From Kocuria sp. (GTDB lineage Bacteria > Actinomycetota > Actinomycetes > Actinomycetales > Micrococcaceae): a stretch of 55,523 nucleotides of DNA. Numbering within the stretch: position 1 is the stretch's first letter; each line of letters starts with the position of its first letter. The stretch covers positions 1 to 55,523 of the forward strand of contig NZ_JAUMTZ010000012.1 in NCBI RefSeq assembly GCF_030530945.1, given 5' to 3'. A model generated the notes under the pieces. It was not told where the DNA came from. It was given only the letters and a program-made list of their open reading frames with translations, and searched no databases. Shown in pieces: positions 23,851 to 32,720 of this stretch. Position numbers and translations under genes: made by a program.

Positions 23851-25326
23851 TCAGTCGCGGGTCCCGGCGGACTCCCCGGCACTGAGCGAGCGGTGGTGGG
23901 CCATGAGCCGCTTCTCCCGGGGGAGGATGCACAGCAGCAGGACCACGGTGAGCACCACGGAGATGGTGAGCAGCCCGTAGGTGGCGCCCCAGCCGAACTG
24001 GTGGACCACCCAGCCCACACCCGTGGAGGCCAGGGTGGCGCCGAAGACGTAGCCGAACAGGCCGGTGAACCCGGCGGCGGTGCCCGCCACGTTGCGCGCG
24101 GACATGTCCAGCGCCTGCAGACCGATCAGCATCACGGGCCCGTAGATGAATGCACCGATGAAGAACAGGAACACCATGAGCAACCAGTACGGGGTGCCCA
24201 CGGGGGCCAGCCAGTAGGCCACCAGGAACACGCCCACACCCAGCATGAAGGTGATGCCGGTCCAGCTGCGGTTGCCGCGGAAGACCTTGTCGGAGACCCA
24301 TCCGCACGCCAGGGTGCCGAAGATCCCGGCGAGTTCGAACAGCGAGAAGCCGGCGATGCCCTGCGCGAGGGACATCCCGTGGTGCTCCGCCAGGTAGGTG
24401 GGGGCCCAGCTGAGCACCCCGTAGCGCAGCGAGTAGATGAACACGTTGGCCAGGGCCAGGAACACCATGGTGGGGTTGAGGAGCACGTGCTTGACGATCA
24501 CCCGCCAGTAGGAGCTGTTCGCCAGCTCGTCCTGGTCCGCCTCCACCTTGGCGGGGTCGTTGCGGTACTCCTCGATGGGCGGCAGGCCCACGGCCTCGGG
24601 GCGGTCGCGGACGAGCACGAAGGCCACCACGGCCACCACGAGCGCACCCACGGCGGGCACCCAGAACGCCGACTGCCACGAGTCGCCGGTCAGGGCGAGG
24701 CCGAGGGCCGCGAGGGCACCCACGCCCATGCCGCCCACGTTGTGCGCAGTGTTCCAGATGGCGGTTTTCCAGCCGCGCTCGTTCGTGGAGAACCAGTGCA
24801 CGAGCACGCGACCGCAGGGGGGCCAGCCCATGCCCTGCACCCAGCCGTTGACGAACATCACCGTGGCGAACACCGCCACGGACGCGGAGACCGCGGGGAT
24901 GAACGCCACCGCGAAGTTCGCCACCGCGGACAGGGCCAGACCCACGGGCAGGAAGTAGCGGGCGTTGGAGCGGTCCGAGATGGTCGCGGAGAAGAACTTG
25001 GAGAAGCCGTATGCCAGCAGCACGGCGTTGGCGATCAGCCCGATGCCCACGGTGGTGATGGTGCCCTGCTCCAGCAGCAGCGGCGCGATCAGGGAGATGT
25101 TATTGCGGATCAGGTAGAAGCCCGCGTACCCCAGGAAGATGCCGATGAACACCTGCAGCCGCAGGCGCGGGTAGCGGCGCTGGACCTCCTCGGTGGACAG
25201 CCGCGGCGCCGCAGGCGGTGCGGCGAGCCAGCTGCGGCGGCGCTCGCGCGGCGCGGGCCGTGCGGGGGTGGTGACGGGGTCGGCGGCGGTCTCGGATGAC
25301 CCCGGCCGGTGCGTGTGACTGGGCAT
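23851..25326 (-). CDS. Organophosphate:phosphate antiporter, GlpT-like
   Basis: Major facilitator superfamily transporter of the OPA type, 491 residues, 12 predicted membrane segments. GlpT-like features are YAGFYLIRNN near the first helix, the LLAYGFSKF region, and NGWVQGMGWPPCGRVLVHWFS, with further WNTAHNVGG. Substrate is likely glycerol-3-phosphate or another sugar phosphate exchanged for inorganic phosphate. The soluble ~50-residue N-terminus is Pro/Arg-rich. No glycerol-3-phosphate enzyme is beside it. The ATG lacks a clear Shine-Dalgarno. Confidence 0.88.
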   Translation of the reverse strand: MPSHTHRPGSSETAADPVTTPARPAPRERRRSWLAAPPAAPRLSTEEVQRRYPRLRLQVFIGIFLGYAGFYLIRNNISLIAPLLLEQGTITTVGIGLIANAVLLAYGFSKFFSATISDRSNARYFLPVGLALSAVANFAVAFIPAVSASVAVFATVMFVNGWVQGMGWPPCGRVLVHWFSTNERGWKTAIWNTAHNVGGMGVGALAALGLALTGDSWQSAFWVPAVGALVVAVVAFVLVRDRPEAVGLPPIEEYRNDPAKVEADQDELANSSYWRVIVKHVLLNPTMVFLALANVFIYSLRYGVLSWAPTYLAEHHGMSLAQGIAGFSLFELAGIFGTLACGWVSDKVFRGNRSWTGITFMLGVGVFLVAYWLAPVGTPYWLLMVFLFFIGAFIYGPVMLIGLQALDMSARNVAGTAAGFTGLFGYVFGATLASTGVGWVVHQFGWGATYGLLTISVVLTVVLLLCILPREKRLMAHHRSLSAGESAGTRD

Positions 25327-25469
25327 GTGGCGCAACTCTCGTACGGTCGGACGGTTCTTCCGGGTGAGGGAGGGAGGTGCTACGAGGGTAGTACGGGGGC
25401 ACCGGGCGGCGGGGCAGGACGGGGCGCGGCGGCGTCGTCCTCCTGCGGAGGGGGCAGGACGGGCAGGGC

Positions 25470-26222
25470 TCAGCCGCCGAGCAGACCCGTGACGCCGCGG
25501 ACCAGGACCACCACCCCGCCCAGGGCGGCGAGCGCCAGGGCGAGGCGCTGCGCCGTGGCCTTGCTCACCCGGTGGGCGGCCCACGAGCCCACCGCGATGC
25601 CCGCGAGCACCGTGGCGACGAGGGCGGCCAGGGCCACCGGCGCGGGGACGGGCAGCGCGAAGTGCACGCCCGCGGCGAGCTTCGACGCCGCCGAGAGGGC
25701 GCCCATGCTCATGAACACCGGCTGCATGGTCGCCGCGAAGCGCACCTGGTCCCACCGCGTCACCCGCGAGTAGATGACCATGGCCGGGGCGGCGACGCCC
25801 GCGGTCGCGTTGAAGAAGCCGCCCAGCATCCCGGCGGGGACCGCCGCGGCCCGCCGGGAGACGTGCGGCACGGCGGGGGAGAAGCGGGTGACGGCCAGCC
25901 CACCCAGCACGACGGCGCCCACGGCCACCTGCAGCCACGCCCCGGGGACCACGTGCACCACGCAGGCGCCCGCGAGGATCCCGGGCACGGAGGCGGCCAC
26001 GAGCACGGCCGCGTGGCGCCACTCCACGAAGCGGCGGACGGAGAGCATCACCAGGAGGCCCGAGCAGGTGGTGACGGCGTTCGTGGCCAGCACCCCGGCG
26101 GCCGGGCCCATGAGCAGGGACAGCACCGGCGCCACCACCAGGCCCACGCCCGTGCCGGAGACCCGCTGCAGGACGGTGCCCACCAGCACGGCGGCCAGCG
26201 CGGCGAGAAGGAGGATCATCAC
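25470..26222 (-). CDS. TauE/SafE family anion exporter
   Basis: Membrane protein of 250 residues with about eight hydrophobic helices and the repeat-like glycine/proline pattern of the TauE/SafE family (GVGLVVAPVLSLLMGP near the first repeat and GMLGGFFNATAGVAAPAM in the second). Members export sulphite, sulphoacetate or other organic anions; the exact substrate cannot be told. It is 143 bp downstream of the GlpT-like gene in the same direction but has no obvious coupling. Confidence 0.88.
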   Translation of the reverse strand: MMILLLAALAAVLVGTVLQRVSGTGVGLVVAPVLSLLMGPAAGVLATNAVTTCSGLLVMLSVRRFVEWRHAAVLVAASVPGILAGACVVHVVPGAWLQVAVGAVVLGGLAVTRFSPAVPHVSRRAAAVPAGMLGGFFNATAGVAAPAMVIYSRVTRWDQVRFAATMQPVFMSMGALSAASKLAAGVHFALPVPAPVALAALVATVLAGIAVGSWAAHRVSKATAQRLALALAALGGVVVLVRGVTGLLGG

Positions 26223-26661
26223 GGGCCCTTCGGCTGGACGGTGTGGCGGGGGTCAGCCTCCCACGAACCGCGGCGGGGTCGCAGGTGAACGTGTGACGCC
26301 CAAGGTTCGTGTCGCAGGCATGGTGATGGCATGGGGAGAGGAGCGGGCGTCTCGCCGCCGAATGAGAGATGGCGCTGATGCTCTCGCTCAGAATGGCGGG
26401 GTGGCTTCCCGTGTTCGATTCCCCTCGCAACGGCCGCATATCAGTAGATCCCGTGCCGTTCATCATGCCGAGAATTCTTTGCGGAAAATTTCGTTTCCGT
26501 ATTGGCCACCTCGGCTCCCCGTCGATTTCCGAGAGTGCGGGCAATTGCATTGTGGGTATTCGGGCAGGTGGGCGGTGTGCCGGCTGGTACAGTAATGGCG
26601 CGCGCGGCAGTCGCGCGGCCCTGTGAATTTCATTTTGCGGGCCTCAATGGGAGGAATTCTT
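26223..26661. other. AT-richer intergenic region before Na+/H+ antiporter
   Basis: This 439-bp gap contains no gene I can support. GC drops visibly from about 26380 to 26560, and the DNA has homopolymer runs of A and T that are rare elsewhere in the window. A TACAGT (26588-26593) could be a -10 box and a CGCGCG-GCAGT-CGCGCG hairpin lies at 26601-26617 in the expected mRNA leader. A GTTCGATTCCCC string near 26410 resembles a tRNA T-loop but its stems do not pair. Confidence 0.4.
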
Positions 26662-28212
26662 GTGAGTGGTCTTGAACCAGTGCTGGCGCTGGGCGTAGCC
26701 GTCCTGCTGGGCGGAATCCTGACGCGTCGTCTGCGCGTCGCAGAACCTATTATTTTGCTGGCCCTCGGTCTCCTGCTCGCGCTGGTGCCTATTTTCCACT
26801 CCCTCGAGCTCCCTCCCGACATGGTGCTCGTCATTTTTCTGCCGGTGCTGCTGTTCTGGGAGGCGCTGAATTCCTCGGTGCGCTCCCTGCGCATCTTCAT
26901 CCGGGGAATTCTGCTGACCAGCACAGTGCTGGTCGTCGTCACAGCGGCAGCCGTCGCTGCCGTTGCGCACGCCATGGGCCTGGACTGGCCGGAGGCATGG
27001 GTGCTCGGTGCGGCCGTGGCTCCCACGGACGCGACTGTCGTCGCCGCGATGGGACGCCTTCTGCCCAACCGCACGCTCGCCGTGCTGCGTTCGGAGAGTC
27101 TGCTGAACGACGGCACGGCGCTGGTGGTCTTCGCCGTGTCACTGGCCGCGGCCAGCAACGCCAAGCACGTGACCACCGGCGAAGTGGCACTCGACTTCCT
27201 GATCTCCATCGGCGGCGCACTGGGAGCGGGGCTGCTCACTGCTTTCGCCGCCTTCTGGGTGCAGCAGCGGCTGCGTGAGCCGCTGCACTACAACATGGTG
27301 CTGGTCCTGGTGCCGTTCGTCGCCTACCTGCTGGGGGAGGCGGTCCACGCATCGGGTGTGCTGGCAGTCGTCACGGCGGGTCTCTACCTGGCACGGGTGT
27401 CTCCCCGGCACATCGACGCCCGGCGACGTGCGCCGGCTCAGGGTTTCTGGAACATCTCCACCTTTCTGCTCAACGGCGCCCTGTTCGTGCTGGTCGGTGT
27501 GCAGCTGCCCTCGGTGGTCCAAGGACTGCACACGGTCCAGATCGCCACGGCCATCCTCCTCGGCCTGGCTCTGCTCGTGACGCTGTTCGTCGTGCGCTTC
27601 GGTTTCCTGGTGGTGTCCGCCTACCTCATCCGGGCTCTCGACAGACGTCCCCAGCAACGCAAGCTGCGTGTCTCCAATCGCGCGCGGCTGGTCTCGGCGA
27701 TGTGCGGGTTCCGAGGGGCGGTGTCCCTGGCCATGGCACTGTCCGTGCCCCAGGGTCTTGCATCGCGCGACGTCATCGTCTTCGCGACGGCAGTGGCGGT
27801 GTTCGGGACCATCGTGATCCAGGGGCTCGCGCTCCCGGCGGTGGTCCGATGGGCGAAGCTGCCCAAGGACGACTCTGCTGCCGAGGAGACGAAGCAGGCC
27901 GAGGTCGCCGGCTACCGCGCCGCGCTGAACGCCCTCCCCGAGTTGGCCCGGGCGAACGAGATCCACGACGACGTTGCCGAACGCGTCCGGATGGAACTGA
28001 AGGGCAACCTGGCCGCCGCCGGAGAGTCTCAGGACGGGGAAGCGGAAGCCAGCGAGAACGCCGAACGCTACGCGCAACTGAGGCTGGCCCTCATCGATGT
28101 GCGGCGACGCGCCGTCGTCAGCCTGCGGGACCAGGGGAAGATCGACGACGAGGTGCTTCTGGACATGCAACCGCGCCTCGACGTCGAAGAGCTGCGCTGG
28201 GTCCGCGAGTAG
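26662..28212 (+). CDS. Na+/H+ antiporter, CPA1 (NhaP/NHE) family
   Basis: Membrane antiporter of 516 residues exchanging Na+ (or K+) for protons. There are 12 or more hydrophobic segments to about residue 400. Ion-binding motifs typical of CPA1 are visible: APTDATVVAAMG and SESLLNDGTALVVF (the ND pair), with CGFRGAVSLAMAL in the later helices. A cytoplasmic, charged ~110-residue tail follows. GTG 26662 is chosen because GGGAGG (26649-26654) lies 7 nt before it; the upstream ATG at 26647 overlaps that ribosome-binding site. Codon choice is more relaxed (ATT, CTC, AAT at the 5' end) than in flanking genes, suggesting acquisition. No Mrp subunits are nearby. Confidence 0.92.
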   Translation: MSGLEPVLALGVAVLLGGILTRRLRVAEPIILLALGLLLALVPIFHSLELPPDMVLVIFLPVLLFWEALNSSVRSLRIFIRGILLTSTVLVVVTAAAVAAVAHAMGLDWPEAWVLGAAVAPTDATVVAAMGRLLPNRTLAVLRSESLLNDGTALVVFAVSLAAASNAKHVTTGEVALDFLISIGGALGAGLLTAFAAFWVQQRLREPLHYNMVLVLVPFVAYLLGEAVHASGVLAVVTAGLYLARVSPRHIDARRRAPAQGFWNISTFLLNGALFVLVGVQLPSVVQGLHTVQIATAILLGLALLVTLFVVRFGFLVVSAYLIRALDRRPQQRKLRVSNRARLVSAMCGFRGAVSLAMALSVPQGLASRDVIVFATAVAVFGTIVIQGLALPAVVRWAKLPKDDSAAEETKQAEVAGYRAALNALPELARANEIHDDVAERVRMELKGNLAAAGESQDGEAEASENAERYAQLRLALIDVRRRAVVSLRDQGKIDDEVLLDMQPRLDVEELRWVRE

Positions 28213-28250
28213 GAAAGCTGCGCTCCCAGGCCTCGCGGACCCGGCTTCTC

Positions 28251-29300
28251 TCACACCTCCAGCAAAACCTTGATCTCGCGGCGCTCGTCCATGGCCTTGT
28301 AGGCTTCGGAGGCGTTCTCCAGTGGCATACGCCTGGTGAACACCTTGCCGGGATGGATCTCGTCTGCCTGGATGCGTCGGATCAAGTCGGGCAGGAAGCG
28401 GCGTACTGGCGCCGGCCCCCCTTCGAGGTGAACCTCACGGAAGAACAGATCGAGTCCCTCGAGAGTCTGGTCGTGCGAAACGCCGACAAATCCGACGTAG
28501 CCGCCGGGACGTACTGAGGCGAGTGCCTGGTCCATGGAACCTTGCGTGCCCACGGCTTCGCACACCCCGTGCGCGCCGTAGCCATTCGTCAGCTCCTTCA
28601 CCTTCGCGGCCCCCTCCTCGCCCCGCTCGGCGATGACCACGTCAGCACCGAACTCACGTGCCAGGGCCTGTCGATCCTCGTGACGGGAGAAAGCTATGAC
28701 CCGCTCGGCTCCCAGCGCCTTCGCGGCAAGGACGGCGCACAGCCCGACTGCTCCGTCCCCGACCACGGCGATCGTCTTACCCGGGCCCGCGTGGGCTGCC
28801 TCAGCCGCGTACCAACCAGTGCCGAGGACGTCGGAAGCTGCGAGATAGTCCGCAAGGGTGTCGGGATCGCGGGGTTCACCACCGGGCACTTTGACGAGGG
28901 ATCCGTCGGCAAGTTCGACACGCATGTATTCCGCCTGGCTGCCGGTGTATGTTCCGGGGTTGGCGCAGCGAGAGGGATAACCGTCCTGGCAAATTTCACA
29001 GGTGCCGTCCGAGAGCATGAACGAGCCGATGACGAAATCTCCCAGGTCGAGGTTCGACACCTCAGTGCCCTTCTCGACAACGGTGCCGACGTATTCGTGG
29101 CCCATGTACTGGTGATCGACCTCTTCGTGGCCCCGATAGGGCCACAAGTCGGAGCCGCACACGCAGGCAGCGGCGAGCTTGAGGACCACGTCGGTGGGCT
29201 TGTTGACACGAGGTGTGTCGGTGGTGACGACCGCGACGTCACCGGGCGCGTTCATCACCACGGCCTTCATCGTGGGCGGGACGACGGGGTTGGTGTTCAT
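28251..29300 (-). CDS. Zinc-dependent alcohol dehydrogenase family protein
   Basis: Medium-chain dehydrogenase/reductase, 349 residues, NAD(P)-dependent. Catalytic zinc ligands are Cys48 (AACVCGSD) and His68/Glu69 (MGHEYVG). The structural zinc lobe has only three evident cysteines (Cys101, Cys104, Cys112 in CEICQDGYPSRC), one fewer than in classical enzymes. The cofactor motif is VVGDGAVGLCAVLAAK. AAAGGA about 8 nt upstream supports ATG 29300. It is 76 bp downstream of the aldo/keto reductase on the same strand and probably in its operon. Together they look like an aldehyde or quinone detoxification unit; substrates unknown. Confidence 0.9.
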   Translation of the reverse strand: MNTNPVVPPTMKAVVMNAPGDVAVVTTDTPRVNKPTDVVLKLAAACVCGSDLWPYRGHEEVDHQYMGHEYVGTVVEKGTEVSNLDLGDFVIGSFMLSDGTCEICQDGYPSRCANPGTYTGSQAEYMRVELADGSLVKVPGGEPRDPDTLADYLAASDVLGTGWYAAEAAHAGPGKTIAVVGDGAVGLCAVLAAKALGAERVIAFSRHEDRQALAREFGADVVIAERGEEGAAKVKELTNGYGAHGVCEAVGTQGSMDQALASVRPGGYVGFVGVSHDQTLEGLDLFFREVHLEGGPAPVRRFLPDLIRRIQADEIHPGKVFTRRMPLENASEAYKAMDERREIKVLLEV

Positions 29301-29376
29301 GTGTGGTCCTTTCGCAGCATGTGAGGGGTGGGGTCGACGGTCGTGGCTGCCGGCCGCCAGGTCAGGCATCGACGGC

Positions 29377-30354
29377 TCACCACGCGTAGGACATGGGGGC
29401 CACGCCGGGGCCTGGCCAGATGCGGTCGATCTCGGCCAGGGTGTCGGCGTCCAGGGATACGTCCGCCGCGTCCACCGCGGCCTCGAGCTGAGCCTTCGTG
29501 CGCGACCCGGCGATGAGCGTGGACACGACCGGCTGGTGCAGCAGCCATGCCTGGGCGACCTCAGCCGGGCTCTGGCCGATCTTCGCGCACAGCGCCTCGT
29601 AGGTGTCCAGCTGATCGGCCAACGCCTCGTACGTCTCGCTCTGCGAGGCACGACGCACGCCCTCGCCGTCCTTCGGGTGACCGGCCAGAACGCCCATGGC
29701 CAGTGGACTCCACGGAATCAGGCCGATGCCGTAGTGCTGCAACGCCGGGATCAGCTCCTGCTCGACCGCCCGGTTGGTCAGGTTGTACAGGCTCTGCTCC
29801 GACACCAGCCCGAGGAAGTTTCGGTGCTGGGCGATCTGCTGGGCCGTGGCGATGTCCCAGCCGGCGAAGTTCGAGGAGCCGACGTAGCTGATCTTGCCCT
29901 GAGCGACCAGCAGCTCCATTGCTTGCCAGATCTCCTCGAACGGGGTGGCCCGGTCGACGTGGTGCATCTGGTAGACGTCGATGTGATCGGTCTGCAACCG
30001 GCGCAGACTCGCATCCACGGCGCGACGGATGTGGTACGCCGACAGGCGCCGGTCGTTGGGACCGAGGCCCATGGGCTGGTAGAGCTTGGTTGCCAGCACG
30101 ATGTCGTCGCGGTGCCCCGACTTCTTCAGCCAGTTCCCGACGATCTCCTCCGACGTGCCGAACCCCTTCTCCATGTCCGGGGTCTGGGGTCCGCCGTACA
30201 CGTCTGCAGTGTCGAAGTAGTTCACGCCGAGCTCGAAGGCCCGGTCCATGATGCCGAGCGCCTCCGGCTCAGCGGTGGCGTCACCGAAGTTCATGCAGCC
30301 CAGCCCGATCTTGCTCACCAGCAGACCGGAGCGTCCCAAATAGTTGTAGTCCAT
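29377..30354 (-). CDS. Aldo/keto reductase
   Basis: NADPH-dependent TIM-barrel oxidoreductase, 325 residues. The catalytic tetrad is visible: Asp and Tyr in NYFDTADVYGG, Lys in LATKLYQ and His in YQMHHVDR. IPWSPLAMGVLAG and the C-terminal AGSRTKAQLEAAV are cofactor-binding landmarks of the YajO/YghZ-like branch. ATG 30354 is preferred over an in-frame ATG at 30384 because GAAGGA lies 7 to 8 nt upstream. It is first of two genes behind a MerR-type promoter at 30590-30620. It could reduce reactive aldehydes produced under stress. Confidence 0.92.
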   Translation of the reverse strand: MDYNYLGRSGLLVSKIGLGCMNFGDATAEPEALGIMDRAFELGVNYFDTADVYGGPQTPDMEKGFGTSEEIVGNWLKKSGHRDDIVLATKLYQPMGLGPNDRRLSAYHIRRAVDASLRRLQTDHIDVYQMHHVDRATPFEEIWQAMELLVAQGKISYVGSSNFAGWDIATAQQIAQHRNFLGLVSEQSLYNLTNRAVEQELIPALQHYGIGLIPWSPLAMGVLAGHPKDGEGVRRASQSETYEALADQLDTYEALCAKIGQSPAEVAQAWLLHQPVVSTLIAGSRTKAQLEAAVDAADVSLDADTLAEIDRIWPGPGVAPMSYAW

Positions 30355-30738
30355 GTTTTTTCCTTCGTGCAGCGCAGTGGCCATGTTTTCTTTTTTGCAC
30401 GCAAGCCGCAGGTTTCAACCGAGTTTTCTGAAAAAACAGGACAAATGATTGCAGCTGAAAGTCTACGCCCGGCACGGATTGCAAGCAAAGTAAGGAGTGT
30501 CAACTCAGAGATCGATTCTCTGCCCCCGAACCTGGCCGCCGGAGGCGGAACGAGCGTCAAATTCCCCGCGTTGCTGTGGTCATACCTCAACGGTAGAAAC
30601 CTTCAAGCGCTTGAAGTCAAACAACCCAGGGCCGTCGGTGGGATCGGCCGCATGGCAGATCATCACTGAGGGGGCGTGTGCATGCCGTGCACCGGCCCGG
30701 GTCATTCATGGCCTGCCCTCTGCAACTAGGTTGGACGC
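30355..30738. other. AT-rich intergenic region with MerR-type promoter
   Basis: This 384-bp divergent spacer between the aldo/keto reductase (minus) and a methyltransferase (plus) is clearly AT-richer than the average (runs of T and A at 30355-30450). It contains the palindromic promoter described separately and a leader of about 230 nt for the reductase mRNA. TAGGTT at 30727-30732 ends 6 nt before the methyltransferase ATG and would give that gene a leaderless transcript. No gene is supported inside. Confidence 0.55.
30590..30620 (-). promoter_or_regulatory. MerR-type promoter with perfect 16-bp palindrome
   Basis: On the minus strand, -35 TTGACT (30620-30615) and -10 TACCGT (30595-30590) are separated by 19 bp, the long spacer typical of MerR-regulated promoters. 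The perfect palindrome CTTCAAGCGCTTGAAG (30601-30616) fills the spacer, offset towards the -35 box as in mer and sox promoters. It faces the aldo/keto reductase and alcohol dehydrogenase genes. No MerR gene is in this window. Confidence 0.7.
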
Positions 30739-31344
30739 ATGGTGGAACAGAGCAAGTGGATGGCCCGGGTGGCGCAGAACCCCGGCCACTCCCAGTGGTA
30801 CGTCGACCGGTTCCGCACCATGGCCGCCCGCGGGGAGGACATCGTGGGGGAGGCGCGCCTGGTCGACGCGATGGCACCGCGCGGCGCCCGCATCCTGGAC
30901 GCCGGCTGCGGAGCCGGTCGCCTCAGCGGGTACCTGCACACCGCCGGCCACACCGTGGTGGGCGTGGACGTGGACCCGCAGCTGCTCGAGGCGGCGCGGG
31001 AGGACCACCCCGGTCCCGACTACAGGGTGGCGGACCTCGCCACTCTGCCGGAGCTGTCCCTGGGCGGGGCCTTCGACCTCATCGTGTGCGCGGGCAACGT
31101 GGTCACCTTCCTCGCGGAGAGCACCCGCCGGGACGTGCTGCGCGGCTTCCGCACGCACCTGGCCCCCGGAGGGCGGGCGGTGGTGGGTTTCGGTGTGGGC
31201 CGTGGCTACCCCGCCAGGGACTTCCTCGCCGACGCCGCCGCGGAGGGTCTCGCACCCCAGCTCACCCTCGGGGGCTGGGACCTCGCGCCGTGGACAAAGG
31301 AGAGCGACTTCCTGGTGGCGGTGCTGGCGGCGGGCGGCGAGTGA
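30739..31344 (+). CDS. Class I SAM-dependent methyltransferase
   Basis: Soluble methyltransferase of 201 residues. SAM-binding motif I is LDAGCGAGRLSGYL (about 53-66), motif II is VVGVDVDPQ ending in an acidic residue, and the FDLIVCAGNVVTFL strand and LAPGGRAVVGF motif follow. Substrate unknown. ATG 30739 follows the TAGGTT box closely, so the mRNA may lack a leader. It ends 33 bp before the convergent nuclease gene. GC content returns to the genome norm here, unlike the region just upstream. Confidence 0.85.
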   Translation: MVEQSKWMARVAQNPGHSQWYVDRFRTMAARGEDIVGEARLVDAMAPRGARILDAGCGAGRLSGYLHTAGHTVVGVDVDPQLLEAAREDHPGPDYRVADLATLPELSLGGAFDLIVCAGNVVTFLAESTRRDVLRGFRTHLAPGGRAVVGFGVGRGYPARDFLADAAAEGLAPQLTLGGWDLAPWTKESDFLVAVLAAGGE

Positions 31345-31377
31345 CGCCGTGCCGCCCAGCCAGCCGCCGTCACGAAC

Positions 31378-32481
31378 TCAGCTCTTCAGCCGCTCGACCG
31401 TCGTGCGCAGCTCGTCACTGAGGCCGTAGATTTCCTCCAGCGAGTCCACCGCGTGCCTGGTCTCGGTCTTGCTGTCGTCCAGAATGCCCACGTACTTCTG
31501 GCTGCGGTTGAAGTGCAGCCGGGCAATGGTCTTCCGGTTGTTGTTGTCCAGGAGAACGGCGCAGTAGGACTTCGCATCCCTGTAGGACACCCGGGACATA
31601 TCCACCTGGTTGCAGACAATTGCTCGGATGATGTTGAACCCGGTGAGTTCCTCGGCGGTCGTGACGATGTCTTCCTGAGCCTCGACCAGATCCCGCTCGG
31701 CCTCGTCTTTGCTGGAGATGGTCTCCGGGACCTCCTCCCCCAAGGGCAGGGCCGGGGGCACGGAACTGGCCCCGAGCGCCGTCGTGAGTCTGTTGTTGAC
31801 CTGCTCGTTCAGGAACTGCTGGGACGCCTTGCTGACCAGAGGGGTGAACTGCTCGCGCACCTTCTGTGTGAAAGCGCCCTCGTACACGCGGTTTGTGAAG
31901 AAGCGGACCCACTCGTCGGAGGGCTCCTTGAATTCTGCGGCGATGGCCCGTTTGATCTGCCCGACGTACTTGAGTTCACCTGCTGCATTGATGATGGAGT
32001 CCAGGTCGAACTCCGTCTTGCTCAGCTTCAGCAGCTCGGGGATCAGAGTGGTGTCGATGTCCGAGAGGTCCAGGACCAGGAACGGCTTGGCGTCCATGCG
32101 GTTGGGAGCGTCGAGGTCGGTGTAGAAGTGGTACTTCTCGCCGTTGGTCAGGATGGCGATCCGCGCATTCGTGACGGCGAAGTAGCGGTACAGCTGCGAG
32201 GCGTGTTCCAGGGACAGTGGTGAACCCACGTGCTTGCACTCGATGAGCATCTGAATCTGCCCGTCCTGGACGATTGCGTAGTCGATCTTCTCGCCCTTCT
32301 TCACCCCCACATCGGCGGTGAACTCCGGGACGACCTCGGCGGGGTCGAAGACGTCATACCCCAGGATGGTGGAGATGAACGGCATGACGAATGCGTTCTT
32401 GGTGGCTTCCTCTGTCTCGAGTGAGGCTTTCTGGTGCGCCACCTTGTTAGCCAGTGCGGCCAGTCGTTCCGTGAATTCCAT
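31378..32481 (-). CDS. Solitary type I restriction HsdR N-terminal-like nuclease
   Basis: A 367-residue protein. The N-terminal ~150 residues match the nuclease part of type I restriction R subunits, with the PD-(D/E)xK pattern Asp67 (KKGEKIDYAI) and Glu81-Cys-Lys83 (MLIECKH). No helicase motifs are present, and there are no HsdM or HsdS genes adjacent. The C-terminal part has a coiled, acidic stretch and a domain with ETRHAVDSLEEIYGLS at the end, reported in many proteins annotated only as 'type I restriction endonuclease' or DUF4268-like. GGAGGT about 7 nt before ATG 32481 is strong. Codon use is more relaxed than neighbours. A solitary defence or repair nuclease is possible. Confidence 0.75.
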   Translation of the reverse strand: MEFTERLAALANKVAHQKASLETEEATKNAFVMPFISTILGYDVFDPAEVVPEFTADVGVKKGEKIDYAIVQDGQIQMLIECKHVGSPLSLEHASQLYRYFAVTNARIAILTNGEKYHFYTDLDAPNRMDAKPFLVLDLSDIDTTLIPELLKLSKTEFDLDSIINAAGELKYVGQIKRAIAAEFKEPSDEWVRFFTNRVYEGAFTQKVREQFTPLVSKASQQFLNEQVNNRLTTALGASSVPPALPLGEEVPETISSKDEAERDLVEAQEDIVTTAEELTGFNIIRAIVCNQVDMSRVSYRDAKSYCAVLLDNNNRKTIARLHFNRSQKYVGILDDSKTETRHAVDSLEEIYGLSDELRTTVERLKS

Positions 32482-32720
32482 GTGAGACCTCCGTGGGGGC
32501 GGGGCGGTCGTACTCGCGTGGAACGCGAGGGGGTGCCCGGTGTGTTGTGCAACATCGAAATCCAAATCACCCTACAGACTGATGGGGCATTTGCTGAGCA
32601 ACGCGGCCGGGCCGGTGCTTACCGTGACGTCGGCTCCCAGGCGGCAGACCCCGAGGTGGCTCCCACCCTCTACCCTTGACCTCGAGCCCCATCCCCCATG
32701 GAACCGAAAGAGGTACGCGC

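Noticed and set aside
26395..26445. tRNA-like T-loop (GTTCGATTCCCC)
   Set aside because: The bases either side do not pair as a T-stem and no acceptor, D or anticodon arm could be found.
30315..30590. 91-codon frame within the leader of the aldo/keto reductase gene
   Set aside because: No ribosome-binding site, atypical composition, and it runs into the reductase gene in another frame; more likely untranslated leader.
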